From: Thinopyrum elongatum
Taxonomy: Eukaryota; Streptophyta; Magnoliopsida; Poales; Poaceae
NCBI GenBank assembly: GCA_011799875.1
Contig: CM022301.1
Location: forward strand, 322,170,929-322,234,928
Length of the DNA: 64,000 nucleotides
Reading direction: 5' to 3'
Shown: in pieces, positions 43,503 through 53,967 of the stretch
How the letters are laid out: each line of letters begins with the position of its first letter
Numbering within the stretch: position 1 is the first letter of the stretch
Program-made: the position numbers and the translations under genes
The notes under the pieces: model-generated
Database searches by the model: none
Told to the model about the DNA's origin: nothing
Seen by the model: only the letters and a program-made list of their open reading frames with translations

Positions 43503-44673
43503 TGATGTTGCTTGAGACTGCATCGGTATTTCCCCAAAGAGGAAGGGATGATGCAGTACAGCTACGGTAGGTATTTCCCTCAGTTATAAAACCAAGGTAT
43601 CAATCCAGTAGGAGAACCAAGCAACACAATGTAAACGGTACCTACACATAAAGAACAAATACTTGCAACCCGACGATTAGGAGGGGTTGCCAATCCCTCT
43701 ACGGGTAACGGTGCCAGAAATTATGAAGTTGACGGGATAAAATTTGTGTAGATTGGATAAATAGATCTCGATAAAACACAAAATAAAATAAATAATAAAA
43801 AAGTGCAGCAAGGTATTTTTGGGTTTTTAGAATAATAGATCTAAAAACAAAAGCAAATAAAAATATATCTCAAAGCAAATATGATAAAGAATAGACCCGG
43901 GGGCACGGTGGGTAAACAAATTACTGTTGGGCAATTGATAGAAGATCGAATAATTATGACGATATCCAAGGCAATGATCAATATATAGGCATCACGTCCA
44001 AGATTAGTAGACCAACTACTGCCTGCATCTACTACTCTTACTCCACACATCGACCGCTATCCAGTTTTCCATTAACTTAATACACTAGATGCATGCTGGA
44101 TAGCGGTCGATGTGTGGAGTAATAGTAGTAGATGCAGGCAGGAGTCGGTCTACTAATCTTGGACGTGATGCCTATATATTGATCATTGCCTTGGATATCG
44201 TCATAATTATTCGATCTTCTATCAATTGCCCAACAGTAATTTGTTTACCCACCGGATGCTATTTTCTCGAGAGAAGTCACTAGTGAAATCTATGGCCCCG
44301 GGTCTATCTTTTATCATAAAGCTTTCAGATCTATTTTCCACTGTATTTGTTTTCAGATCTATTATTCCAAAAACCCAAAAATACTTTGCAGCACTTTTTA
44401 TTTGCCTATTTTATTTCGTGTTTTATTCAGATCTATTTATCCAAACACATACAAACCAATCTATCTTTTTACCGAGGAGGGATTGACAACCCCTCTTACG
44501 CGTTGGGTTTCGAGGATTTGTTCTTTGTGGGAAGGTACCGTTTACATAGTGTTGCTTGGTTCTCCTACTGGATTGATACCTTGGTTTCATAACTGAGGGA
44601 AATACCTATCGTAGTTGTACTGCATCATCCCTTCCTCTTTGGGGAAATACCGACGAAGTTTCAAGCCGCATCA
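43503..44673. repeat. Second inverted repeat of LTR 3' fragments
   Basis: The left arm 43503-44064 is minus-strand LTR (the truncated 5' LTR of the gag-only element). The right arm 44096-44673 is plus-strand LTR. The 31-bp loop 44065-44095 is also plus-strand LTR sequence. The inner stem is CTCCACACATCGACCGCTAT and continuing, matched exactly by its complement. Both outer ends are LTR 3' termini (44673 ends GCCGCATCA). This has the same geometry as the block at 27728-29869, with a different break point. Confidence 0.85.
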
Positions 44674-45179
44674 TGAACTAGTGAGTCCTTCTCCTGCTTA
44701 TTGCTGCCCCAAATCTTGTATTGGCCCTGGATGTCGACAAGATTCTGGTAGGCGATGCCCGAATTCTTGAGCACCTTTGCATCGTTGGTGATGTCCAATG
44801 TAGTGAACCTGTAGTGGGAGCTGTTGACAAACCTGGTGAAACACTCGCAAGGCCTTGTGGCCAGGCAGTAGTGGTAGACGAGGACGTGATTGCACATGGA
44901 CATCTGGGCAACGACGACCTTGTGACAAGACCCGGCATGAGCGCGGGTGTACTCGAGGTTGAACCTGATAGCCTTGTACTTCTCCGCAGCAAGCAACAGC
45001 TCCATAGTGTGGATGGAGTTCTCCACCCAGATCGGGTTGTTGGTGTACACCACCGAGAGGTCCGTGAACCTTCAATGGGTGTCCACTACGGCATGCATGG
45101 TGAACTGCCTCTCGTCGTCGGCAGCCACTGGGAGCGCCATTGGAGCCGCGCAGGATGCCCTCTCTGTATTTGTCGTCAT
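44674..45179 (-). pseudogene. 3'-5' exonuclease-like gene fragment (DEDD family, RNase D/WRN-type)
   Basis: The minus-strand frame starts at ATG 45179 and reads to the LTR border at 44674. It includes VVYTNNPIWVENSIHTMELL, then RFNLEYT, then HKVVVAQMSMCNHVLVYHYC and NDAKVLKNSGIAYQNLVDIQ. The pattern matches the grass family of 3'-5' exonuclease-domain proteins, in which the first catalytic motif reads FDxE; here D is N. A TGA at 45072-45074 replaces a likely TGG. The C-terminal half, with the last catalytic motif, is missing because an LTR piece begins at 44673. The family call is from pattern memory. Confidence 0.58.
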
Positions 45180-45487
45180 GGGTGTGCTTCTTGCAATATT
45201 GGGGCATGATCGAAAGGTTGAAGAGACACAAGGGTTAAATCACCGCTGTAATAAATGGGGGTCGGACGACCTATAATCGCCACATCACTGGTGCAAAGAC
45301 GTGCTATACAAATGGTTTTTACCCCCTTTCCGCGACAGAGTTTTAAATCGTCGCCTAGTGAGTGTGTGCAATAGGGGGGTCCTTCCCACACGACCCAGAA
45401 ACCGTCGGGGATAGGCCCTCTGGCCACACAGGCGGGGGCAAAATGAGCTCGTGTGCGATCGAGAGAGGCATCGAAGCCCAATCATTT

Positions 45488-45560
45488 CTGTTCGTATGTA
45501 CATCCCACACGGTGAATCCCAGAAAAAGGTTTCCATTCGTATGTATATCACACACAGTTT
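45488..45560. repeat. Left subterminal repeats of CACTA element 2
   Basis: Two copies of the unit seen at 31615-31820 (TTCGTATGTACATCCCACAC and the variant ATGTATATCACACACAG). Fewer copies than in element 1. Confidence 0.7.
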
Positions 45561-45959
45561 TTTGTGTGGAAACGTTTGTGCAAGGTGGCCTAATGCAAAC
45601 AGTTCTCTGCCGGAAGCCGTGTGTGATTGTTAGTTGATACAACACGCCTACTTTCTAGAAACCATGTGGGTTGTTTGAGTTCATCGCCCACGGTGTTGTC
45701 TGAGTAACTGTCTACAATAGAAAACCCCAATAAGGAGAGTAATTAGCCTATTATTGATAATCCATGTAGTAATCAAATTGACATTTCTTATAAAACACAC
45801 CAGATATTTCATATCCGTATAACGGCAACCATGATTTCATAATCGAATTACATCAGATAGCTTCAGCACTCAGTTACACCAAAGAGGGATATAGCTAGCT
45901 ACGCCATTACACAACAGCACCAAGTTTCACATGCAACATCGAAAACCTTTAGAAAAGTA

Positions 45960-46750
45960 GCATCATACACGGTAAATAGACAGATGAATCTCATCTGGGA
46001 AACTGCAGAAGCGGAAGGCGAATATTGAGCCTTCAGTGATGTTGAATGTCCTTGCAACTTTAGGCCAGTGGCTATGGATAATTGCCCGCCCAACCTTCGT
46101 CCTCTTCAGGAAGACTTCAATATTGTACCATGGGTGTTGAATGAATACCTTCCTTGCCTCTTGACCACGAGGTGGTTTGAGAGGTAATCATCGATGAACT
46201 GCTTTGAAAAGTACTGAAAACAAAGATATGCATAAATCGTTGTTATAAATTTTGAAATGGCGCAAGGGGTAAAAACAAGGTAAAAGAGTAAGTACCATCC
46301 TATGGTTGACTGATGTCTTCTTCATTGTGCAAAACAAAGATCTTGCTATTATTCGTCGCAGGTTTCTTCATCCTAACAATCTTTCTGAGTTTCTTGACTT
46401 GACTGACATTCATGGACATCTCATTTCCGCATATGCAAAATGGGTCGAACAGTGGGTCTAAGCCTCTGACAGCAGGACCTACATGTGCAAGACCAAATTG
46501 TAAGAAACCTAAATATTAGAATGATTCTTGCAACTGCACAATAATGTGCTATTAGTGAAAGGACCATGCATGAGCAAACCTCGATGGTAAACCGCAGTGT
46601 CTCCCATTGTTTCCCTGCAAGACATATAAGGAAGATCTTGATCAGGTTGACTGAGAGTTTCCATACTATCAGTAGAATATGTATTGAGTACAGCCAAATT
46701 CGATTTATTTCTCACATGCATAACAATACAAAATTGTACCCACAACAAAT
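45960..46750 (-). pseudogene. B3-domain-like gene remnant in CACTA element 2
   Basis: The minus-strand pieces are 46509-46748 (PDQDLPYMSCRETMGDTAVY), then near 46295-46470 a basic segment (VSQVKKLRKIVRMKKPATNN), then 45968-46205. After a frameshift, the last piece reads YNIEVFLKRTKVGRAIIHSH, WPKVARTFNITEGSIFAFRF and SFPDEIHLSIY. The order of hydrophobic strands with a W, an F and an EGSIFAF block resembles a plant B3 DNA-binding domain. Exon borders are uncertain. It may be a captured gene or an element-encoded DNA-binding protein. Confidence 0.42.
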
Positions 46751-47354
46751 GAAAATCAAATTGCAGAATTGAACCAAACAGTTAAATGGACAGCAGACCA
46801 AATGAACCAAAACAGTTAACTGAGCACGACATTGCAGAATAGAAACATGTACTAGAAGATAAGATAGTTAACGAAACAAAGAATGCTTGAGAACAGTACT
46901 ACGAAATGTAGCAATTGTTGGACCAAACTGTTAACTGAACATTACATTTCAGAATATCAGATTGCATATTAACATTACAGAGGACAAATCACTAGAAGGC
47001 ACTGGCGGTGGCCTCGAGAAAATAGCACGAACTGTATTTTAAAGTAGACAACCACGTGGCGGTGTCGACGGTGGCCTCGAAGATGAGCTGATCCTCCAAG
47101 ATCTGGCGGTCGGCACGCATGGCAGCCATAGCGACCTCGTCTGTGTGTGTGGCTGTGATTTGCTTCTCCACTGCCAGATGCTACTGAGCTCCACGTTATA
47201 CTGCGTGCAAAATGGCTGTGGGCGGCGCTTAATTAGAGGACGGGGCCAGTGATTTCGGCGGAAGGTGTCGCACCATTGGTCGGGGCATGTGGGACGGGGA
47301 AGGAGGAGGATGTTGTGGGTGGTGTGTGGATTACCTGACCATATCGACGAGGCC

Positions 47355-47529
47355 GCGCAGCAAGAAGAAGGGTCGGTAGCGAGGAGGCCGCGCAGCAAGC
47401 AGAAGGGTCGGCGGCGAGGAGGCGGCGCTGTAAGAAGAGGGGTCGCCGGCGAGGAGGCGGCGCTGCAAGAAGAAGGGTCGCCGGCGAGGAGGCAGCGCTT
47501 CAAGAAGAAGGGTCGCCGGCGAGGAGGCT
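47355..47529. repeat. 35-bp minisatellite
   Basis: Five near-identical units of 35 bp, core AAGAAGGGTCGCCGGCGAGG. They generate long but artificial open frames on both strands. Confidence 0.9.
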
Positions 47530-47914
47530 GAGCTACCAGTAAGCAACAGTGAAGGTTTGAACTTGGAAAAGCAAGGAGGAACAATGGAAAGGTGGCTTTT
47601 GGTGGGAGGGAGGGGGCGGGGAGATAGATATTTCCGCAGTGGCAGAAAAATTTCGCTCGGTGCCGCGAGAAACTGGCGCGCAAGTGTGGTTCAAGCGCGG
47701 GCGGTGGGCTGTATACGATGAAGCTTCCTGCGTAAGCCAAACAAGACGGTGCGCCAAGATATTTTATATTGCATCCCACATGATTCTTGCTAGTAAACTG
47801 TTTGTGGTATACCTGATTTTTTTCATTATGTTTTGAAAGACAAAATGGTGTTATGGAGGGAAAGGATGGTGTTTGAATTGCTAGAGCATTTATCTACAGT
47901 GAACACGCAACTAC

Positions 47915-49745
47915 ATGAGTGTCGGGTTAAAATTTGGAATTATTTCGGGTTCGTTTGGCATTTTTATGCATTAATTGAGTTTCTAGGCATTTAATGTGCA
48001 TAATTCCAATTTGAACTACAAGCACATGCTCCAGTGCACCAAAGTTTGTTGAAAAATCACATGTGTGTCTTTGGGTGAATTTATAGGTCCCCTGCAAGAA
48101 TGGGAATGAAATTCAAACATCTGGGCGTCGTGGCTCGGCCGAAAACATTGAGAAACTTGGTTTTTAAATTCCTGTAAATCCCAAACTCGCCTGAAAATCA
48201 TGAAACTTGGCATGGTGTCAATTCATGGCACCAGCATGCTGTGGTAAAAAAAATTGGCTGAATTGGGACAAGTTTTGGCATAAGCTTCTTGCAAATTGTA
48301 GCTTCTCTGAAGAAGGTGTGTGGTTTCGAGAGGGAACGTGTCACCTTTGTGTGCGAAACGACATACGCTGCCCCCCCCCCCTCTTGATTTTTTTACAAAG
48401 CAAACATAGAACTATATGAGTGTCGTGTTTAAATTTGGAATTATTCCAGGTTCGCTTGGCCCTTTTTATGCATTAATTGAGATTCTGGGAATTTAATGTG
48501 AATAATTCAAATTTGAACTACAAGCACATGCTCCAGTGCACCAAGGTTGGTTGAAAAATCACATGTGTGTCCTTGGGTGAATTTCTAGGTCCCATGCAAG
48601 AAATGGGAATGAAATTCAAATATCTAGGCGCCGTGGCTCGGCTGATAACATTGAGAAACTTGGTTTTTAAATTCCTGTAAATTCAAACTCGCCTGAAAAT
48701 AATGAAACTTGGCATGGTGTCATTTCATGGCACCAACATACTATGGTAAAAAAATTGGCCACATTTGGACAAGTTTTGGTATAAGCTTCTTGCAAACCGG
48801 AGCTTCTCTCAAGAAGACTCGTGGTTCCCGAGGGGGGACATGTCACCTTTGTGTGCGAAACGATATAAGCTGCCTCCCCCCCCCTTGATTTTTTACAGGG
48901 GCAACACAGAACTATATGAGTGCCGTGTTAAAATTTGGAATTATTCCGGGTTCGTTTGGCCTTTTTTATACATTAATTGAGTTTCTGGGCATTTAATGTG
49001 CATAATTCAAATTTGAACTACAAGCACATGCTCCAGTGCACCAAAGTTGGTTGAAAAATCACATGTGTGTCCTTGGGTGAATTTCTAGGTCCCATGCAAG
49101 AAATGGGAATGAAACTCAAACATCTGGGCGTCGTGGCTCGGCCGGAAATATTGAGAAACTTAGTTTTTTAATTCCTGTAAATCCAAAACACGCATGAAAA
49201 TCATGAAACTTGGTATGGTGTCATGACATGGCACCAACATGCCGTGGTAATTTTTTTGGCCAAATTGGGACAAGCTTTGGTATAAGCTTCTTGCAAACCG
49301 GAGCTTCTCTCAAGAAGGCTCGTGGTTCCGAGAGGGAGCGTGTCACCTCCGTGTGCGAAACGACATACACTGCCTTCTCCCGCCTTGATTTTTTTACACA
49401 GGCAGCTTAGACCAAATAGGAGTTTCATGCTAAATTTTGGAATTATTCCGGGTTCGTTTGGCCTTTTTTATACATTAATTGAATTTCCAGGCATTTAATG
49501 CACCTAATTCAAATTTGAACTACAAGCGCATGCTCCAGTGCGCCAAAGTTAGTTGAAAAATCATTTATGTGTACTTGGGCAAATTTCTAGGTCCCATGCA
49601 AGAAGTGGGAATGGAATTCAAACATCTGGGCGTCTTGGCTCGGCCGGAAACATCGAGAAACTTGGTTTTAAAATTCCCGTAAATCCAAAACTCGCCTAAA
49701 AATCATGAAACTTGGCATGATGTCATGACTTGGCACCAACATGTT
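47915..49745. repeat. Tandem array of 500-bp units in CACTA element 2
   Basis: Units begin near ATGAGTGTCG at 47915, 48416, 48916 and about 49416, so periods are 501, 500 and 500 bp, with a partial fourth unit. Shared blocks with the array of element 1 include AATTCAAATTTGAACTAC, TTGAAAAATCA, GTGGTAAAAAAATTGGC, GCAAACCGGAGC and CTCGTGGTTC, in the same order. Confidence 0.93.
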
Positions 49746-50436
49746 GTGGTAAATTTTTTGTCCGATTTGCGAAGGCGTACACATTAACAATCAACAAAGT
49801 CATTTTGGAACAAGTGATGTCACGTTACAAATCGGAAACACGAGTATTATTGAAACCGTGGGCGTTCTACTTACCATTTACGTGTCGCCACGCGTCCCCT
49901 TTTTTTATTGGCTAGGAGGTAACGTGCGGGGTAGCTATTTGAGTACGAGAGGCATGCGATCAGACCCCTACGTGTGCTCATCGGGAGGAGAGCCCTTTGA
50001 CCTCTATCTATCGCCCACCTCTCTCCCAACGTCTCCATTAATGGCGCCCGAGCCCCTGTTTCATGGCATGGCTATGTCTCACTCGACTGAGATTTAAGAG
50101 AGAAAAAAGAAAATCTGAAAAGAAAGTTTTGCACGAATCTTGATGTAAGATTCGACAGACCTATATAGCATCGACTGCGACTTATAGCAGGACTGATGAA
50201 TATAAGGACGATGACATTGGATAATAATTGTCTTACATATTTAGGAAGATAATTAAAAAAGCCACATGCGGCAACGCCCGAAATACACAAGGGCAAAAGA
50301 AGAAGGAATACAACGATCTGGCTCGCTGATCTCTACTTTCTTAACGCGTTGCTGTAGGCCGCGGAGACTAGTTCCCGTGGCGAGCGGCGATGAGCTCTTT
50401 CGTGTCCTCAAGACGCTGATTGAGAGCATCCACGGA

Positions 50437-51039
50437 TTACTCCACCAGCCATTGGCGCTCGATGCGGAGCATCGCATTCTCGTCCATAAGTTTCTTGACG
50501 ATGACGCCGGTCCTCTGCAACAAGGCAGTGGTCTCCTCGTGATGCTTCGTCGTTCCAGCAATCTTCGCCCTCAGCAGGTCGCGCTCGATGCGGAGCTTCG
50601 CCGTGTCCTCCCCTAGTCCCCGGATGACGCTGGTAGCATTTTCAAACGAGGAATTCATCTCGTCATGCTGCTTCATCCAGTCGGAGATCTGACCCATCAG
50701 GTCATCGAGCATAGTGCGCATGCACCTGTGAGAGTCCTCGCCTGCCCGCGAGACATTTTCCCAGGCTGCCGCGGCACGGGAGGACATCTCTGCTGCATTT
50801 GCGGCATGGCAGGACATCTCTGCTGCTTCGGCGGTGCGGCCGGACCAGTCTGCTGCATCAACGGCGAGGCGGAACCTCTGTGCTGCTTCGGCGGCGCGGC
50901 GGGACCTCTGTGCTACTACGGCTGCGCGGCGGGACATGTCGGCTGCTTTCGCGGCGAGGCGGGACATCTCTCGTGCTTCCGCTTCCATGCTCGCCTCTCC
51001 CTGGTGGTAATCTCTCGACCCAGAAGTCACGCTGGCCAT
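50437..51039 (-). CDS. Alanine-rich coiled-coil ORF of CACTA element 2
   Basis: Starts MASVTSGSRDYHQGEAS at 51039 and ends RIERQWLVE at 50437, about 200 residues. Residues 25-95 are a ten-residue repeat (pattern AAEMSRRAAEA with variants) encoded by a 30-bp minisatellite. The C-terminal half is a leucine- and glutamate-containing helix (LRIERDLLRAKIAGTTKHHE). Place and strand match the ORF at 38110-38997 in element 1. No known domain. Confidence 0.5.
   Translation of the reverse strand: MASVTSGSRDYHQGEASMEAEAREMSRLAAKAADMSRRAAVVAQRSRRAAEAAQRFRLAVDAADWSGRTAEAAEMSCHAANAAEMSSRAAAAWENVSRAGEDSHRCMRTMLDDLMGQISDWMKQHDEMNSSFENATSVIRGLGEDTAKLRIERDLLRAKIAGTTKHHEETTALLQRTGVIVKKLMDENAMLRIERQWLVE
50776..50970. 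repeat. 30-bp coding minisatellite
   Basis: Six to seven units of 30 bp (core GCGGGACATCTCTGCTGCTT with variants) encode the ten-residue repeats of the alanine-rich ORF. Confidence 0.8.
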
Positions 51040-51499
51040 GGCAGACGCAAGGGAACGATGATGAATGACTTGTTTGTTTTTGTGGATGAGGAGTTGAGGA
51101 GGAATGTGCACTCATCTTGGAGTAGTAGTATTTATAACCGAGTACTAATACGCTCCTAAGTGGGAAACCGTTTAGGTTTTGATCGGTGTGAATAGGTTTG
51201 CAATAAAATATAGCGTGGTAGTAATTTGGAATGTGACAGGAGGCAGGCTCAAAATTTATTGACGGTTCTATAATTTCTAAGTGTGGCACTATTCCCGGAC
51301 GGTGTAACGTGGGCACGCTTTCTCGGCCGCGTACGTGGCGTTTGCACCATAGGGTGCACCGCAATACGTGATGTCAGCACACGTCTTGTTCCAACAACCG
51401 TGCGCGCTCGTTATTACCATCGCGCACGCTTCTTTTAATTAGAATGTGTGCCCGTCTAGCGCACACACGTTGATCTGTCTAACTGTTTCTGCATGTTGT

Positions 51500-51800
51500 G
51501 GCTAATCACAAACAGTTCATCTGTGTGAAGTGTATGCCATCAATCACAGACATGTTAATCTGGCTGACCGTTTCTGTTGTGTTGCCTAATCGCGAACAGT
51601 TCATCCGTCTAAAGTGTATGCCCTCAATCGCACACACCTTCATCTGGCTGCCCGTTTCTATTGTTCCGCCTCATCACAAATAGTTAATCCGACTGAACTG
51701 TATGCCGTATATCGTACACGCCTTCATTTGGCTGCCCGTTGCTGTTCTTCTTCCGCATCGCAAACAGTTCATAGAACTGAACCGTATGCCCCGCATCACA
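51500..51800. repeat. Right subterminal repeats of CACTA element 2
   Basis: Four copies of the 75- to 80-bp unit also present at 39136-39430 (CTGGCTGCCCGTTTCT, CAAACAGTTCATC). Confidence 0.83.
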
Positions 51801-51965
51801 CACGCAACTAAAATCTGAACCGTGTTTGATGTATCCACCATCGCAAACATTTTGCATCTTTTTTGATGGTTTTTTTACATCACCATTTGCGATTAATGCA
51901 TCGCACACAGTTCCGTCGAAGGATCTCTGATTGTAGTGTCGCGTTAGCAGCATCCTGCAGTAGTG

Positions 51966-52719
51966 CGTCTTGTCACCGCGTTCCTAGCGGAGGATTCCAG
52001 TGCACGCTTTTGCACCCCACACGTGTTTTGTTTGACCACGTGTGGGCTCGAAGAGGCGCCAAATGTATCGTTGGTGAGCCTGTTCCCACGCAACCGCGCA
52101 GGTTACCGCGAGCAACTACGCAAGCTTCCCACTCGGCTCATTTGGCCACGCACCGGCTAGAAGAGGGGCCGATCATGGGCATTTATTGGTAAAAGCTTTG
52201 CAAAAATGAAGTGTGTGGAATGACTTAAAGTAGCACACACATTCGACAATAAGTTTACCCGTGGGTGATGAGCTCAAAGTTACACAGACGGGTAATGATG
52301 GACACTCGAGTGCGATAATTCTGCGCTCTACAGGTCACACAGTTGAAGAAACCAATTGTGTACCATAATGTCAAAGATCGCTGTCGAGTCCGCAATATAG
52401 ATCGTTTGCGATGAGATCGATAGGGGAAACACATTTGAGAATGGTAAATAAAATCAAGTCCATTGAGGTCCAGATATCAATCGTCCATTGCATATCAAGG
52501 TCAAAATCGTACTACCAATATACGAGTCTCATACGATGCCATTTCAACTATTGTACCACAAAAGTCTGAAATATTACAAGGTTCAAATTCCCGAGTTAGA
52601 AGGCTAAATTCTAAGATTACAAGGTTCAAACTGATATTAGAAATGAAATTCAGCTCATGCAGCTCCAGACGCCCGTGCTGATCAGCTGAACATGGACATA
52701 TGAGAGGTTCAAATTGATA
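51966..52719. other. 3' flank of the F-box gene remnant
   Basis: No coding sequence recognised. The part next to the stop codon holds three imperfect repeats of GGTTCAAAxTGATATTA (52573-52730), perhaps the 3' untranslated region. The rest is unidentified. Confidence 0.4.
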
Positions 52720-53967
52720 TTACAACTTGTTTTGAAACCTCAACATTTCTGCAAAGGGATCAACCACTGACAAGTCATGTATGGGCTTGACATAATGACT
52801 TTTGATTACTCTATCAACTGAACTTCCAAAATGAAATACAGCTTTTGCAGAGCCTTTTCCATTCTGCCATAGCCGCCGGTGCTAATCAGCAAACCATTTA
52901 GTTTTGCGAAATAAATGTAGGGCAAACCTCATTCCTTTAGCACCCTTGCTGTCACAACAAAGAACCTAGCGAATATAATCTCCGATAAGATCCCTCGGTA
53001 GGAGGTCAAAGTAATTTCTGGCAGATGCAGATCAAGGCATTTGATGGGATTGTTATATTGTATCACATTATCCACTCCCGGGCCTAATCTTATCTGCAAA
53101 AGGAGAGAATGTATTAGTGCCTACATGCAGTTTTGAACACTACATGCCTCCTTGATTTGCAGGATTTCTAAAATACACGAATAGAGTGACATGCCATCTT
53201 CGATCCTACATGATTAACATGGGCATTTGATTACACTCTAGGAAAACATAGGCTTCTTCACAAGAGGTTGGAGTGGATGGAAATTTTCCTACGAAAACTA
53301 GTACAGATGAATCCAAAGGAGAAATGCATATGGATTGTAACCATATGAATCAGGCAACCACTACAGGAAAAAAACACCTACGTACTGAAATCCTCCAAAA
53401 TTCCTTCAGAAATCGTAGTACATTCGTCATTGTAAACTTGGGAAAATGTACCAAAAAATGAACTCCCTTATGGTTAATATTTAACAGGAAAGGAGCATCA
53501 CCTCGATATATAGCTTCTCCAGGCACGGAAAGCATCTCAGGAAACTGACAACTTTGTCCAGGTTGGGCCGATAGATTCTAGTGCCAAGACTTTCACTGTG
53601 AGCAGAAATGGGGTCAAGCTTGTCGGAATCATTTTCTGGTTGATAGACGAACATACATCTTAAAAACTTGAAAATTTTGTTAATTTCAAGAAGGAGAAGA
53701 AGAAGGCGACTGTTGTACCTGAACGAGTGTGGATCCAATAACAAGTTCGGAGAATTTGACAAATAAGTAGCCGACCACTATCAATTTTGGCACAGAAATG
53801 ACACTGATTCTTGTTGGACCTTGTTGATCAACTACAAGTAATCTCTCAAGTAAAGATGTGTCCTCAATGACTGTACTGTGACACACCTTATGTGATCTCT
53901 TGTTGCAGCACCCGCAACACGCATAAATTGTCCGGAGAGTCATGGAGGTGATGTGGAAGCTACTCAA
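52720..53967 (-). pseudogene. C-terminal exons of an F-box/FBD-LRR gene, broken by a copia insertion
   Basis: The minus-strand exons are 53720-53967, 53502-53635 and 52720-53093, with GT-AG borders and phase-0 joins. Exon a encodes SMTLRTIYACCGCCNKR, LLERLLVVDQQGPTRISVIS and FSELVIGSTLVQ. Exon b encodes VKVLALES, then after a one-base deletion LDKVVSFLRCFPCLEKLYIE. Exon c encodes VDNVIQYNNPIKCLDLHL and ends PIHDLSVVDPFAEMLRF. These are the leucine-rich and FBD blocks of grass F-box proteins, which act as substrate receptors of SCF ubiquitin ligases. Further damage: a frameshift after ARVLK and an in-frame TAG. The F-box N-terminus is absent; the copia LTR begins at 53968. Confidence 0.75.

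Larger units (their letters stand above)
30214..44064 (-). mobile_element. Non-autonomous gag-only Athila-type gypsy element, 5' LTR truncated
   Basis: Minus-strand order from right: truncated 5' LTR (43503-44064), gag-like ORF (42476-43420), 2.5 kb of 3' untranslated region, purine tract (AAACTTGGGGATGC) at 39991-40004, and a 3' LTR (30214-39990) split by a CACTA element. Its own LTR length is about 1.6 kb and its internal region 3.5 kb. No protease, RT or integrase is present. The 3' untranslated region shares blocks with the autonomous Athila-type element at 25986-27449. No 5-bp duplication can be assigned. Confidence 0.78.
45286..51965. mobile_element. CACTA transposon 2, same family as element 1
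   Basis: The left end CACTGGTGCAAAGACGTGC and the complement of the right end, CACTACTGCAGGATGCTGC, are imperfect inverted repeats. The first 150 bp match element 1 closely (GTGCTATACAAA, then GGGGGGTCCTTCCCACACGA), and the last 200 bp also match. The 3-bp flank is CAT on the left and CGT on the right, one transition apart. It carries a B3-like gene remnant, a minisatellite, a tandem array of 500-bp units and an alanine-rich ORF. No transposase was found. The stretches 45560-45959, 46751-47354, 49746-50436 and 51112-51500 hold no recognised gene. Confidence 0.88.

Noticed and set aside
44226..44596. Plus-strand open frames
   Set aside because: They lie inside the LTR arm of the inverted repeat and recur as shadows in every LTR copy of the family; no protein domain.
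47039..47779. 246-codon minus-strand and overlapping plus-strand open frames
   Set aside because: Produced mainly by the 35-bp GC-rich minisatellite, whose period does not create stops; no non-repeat domain seen.
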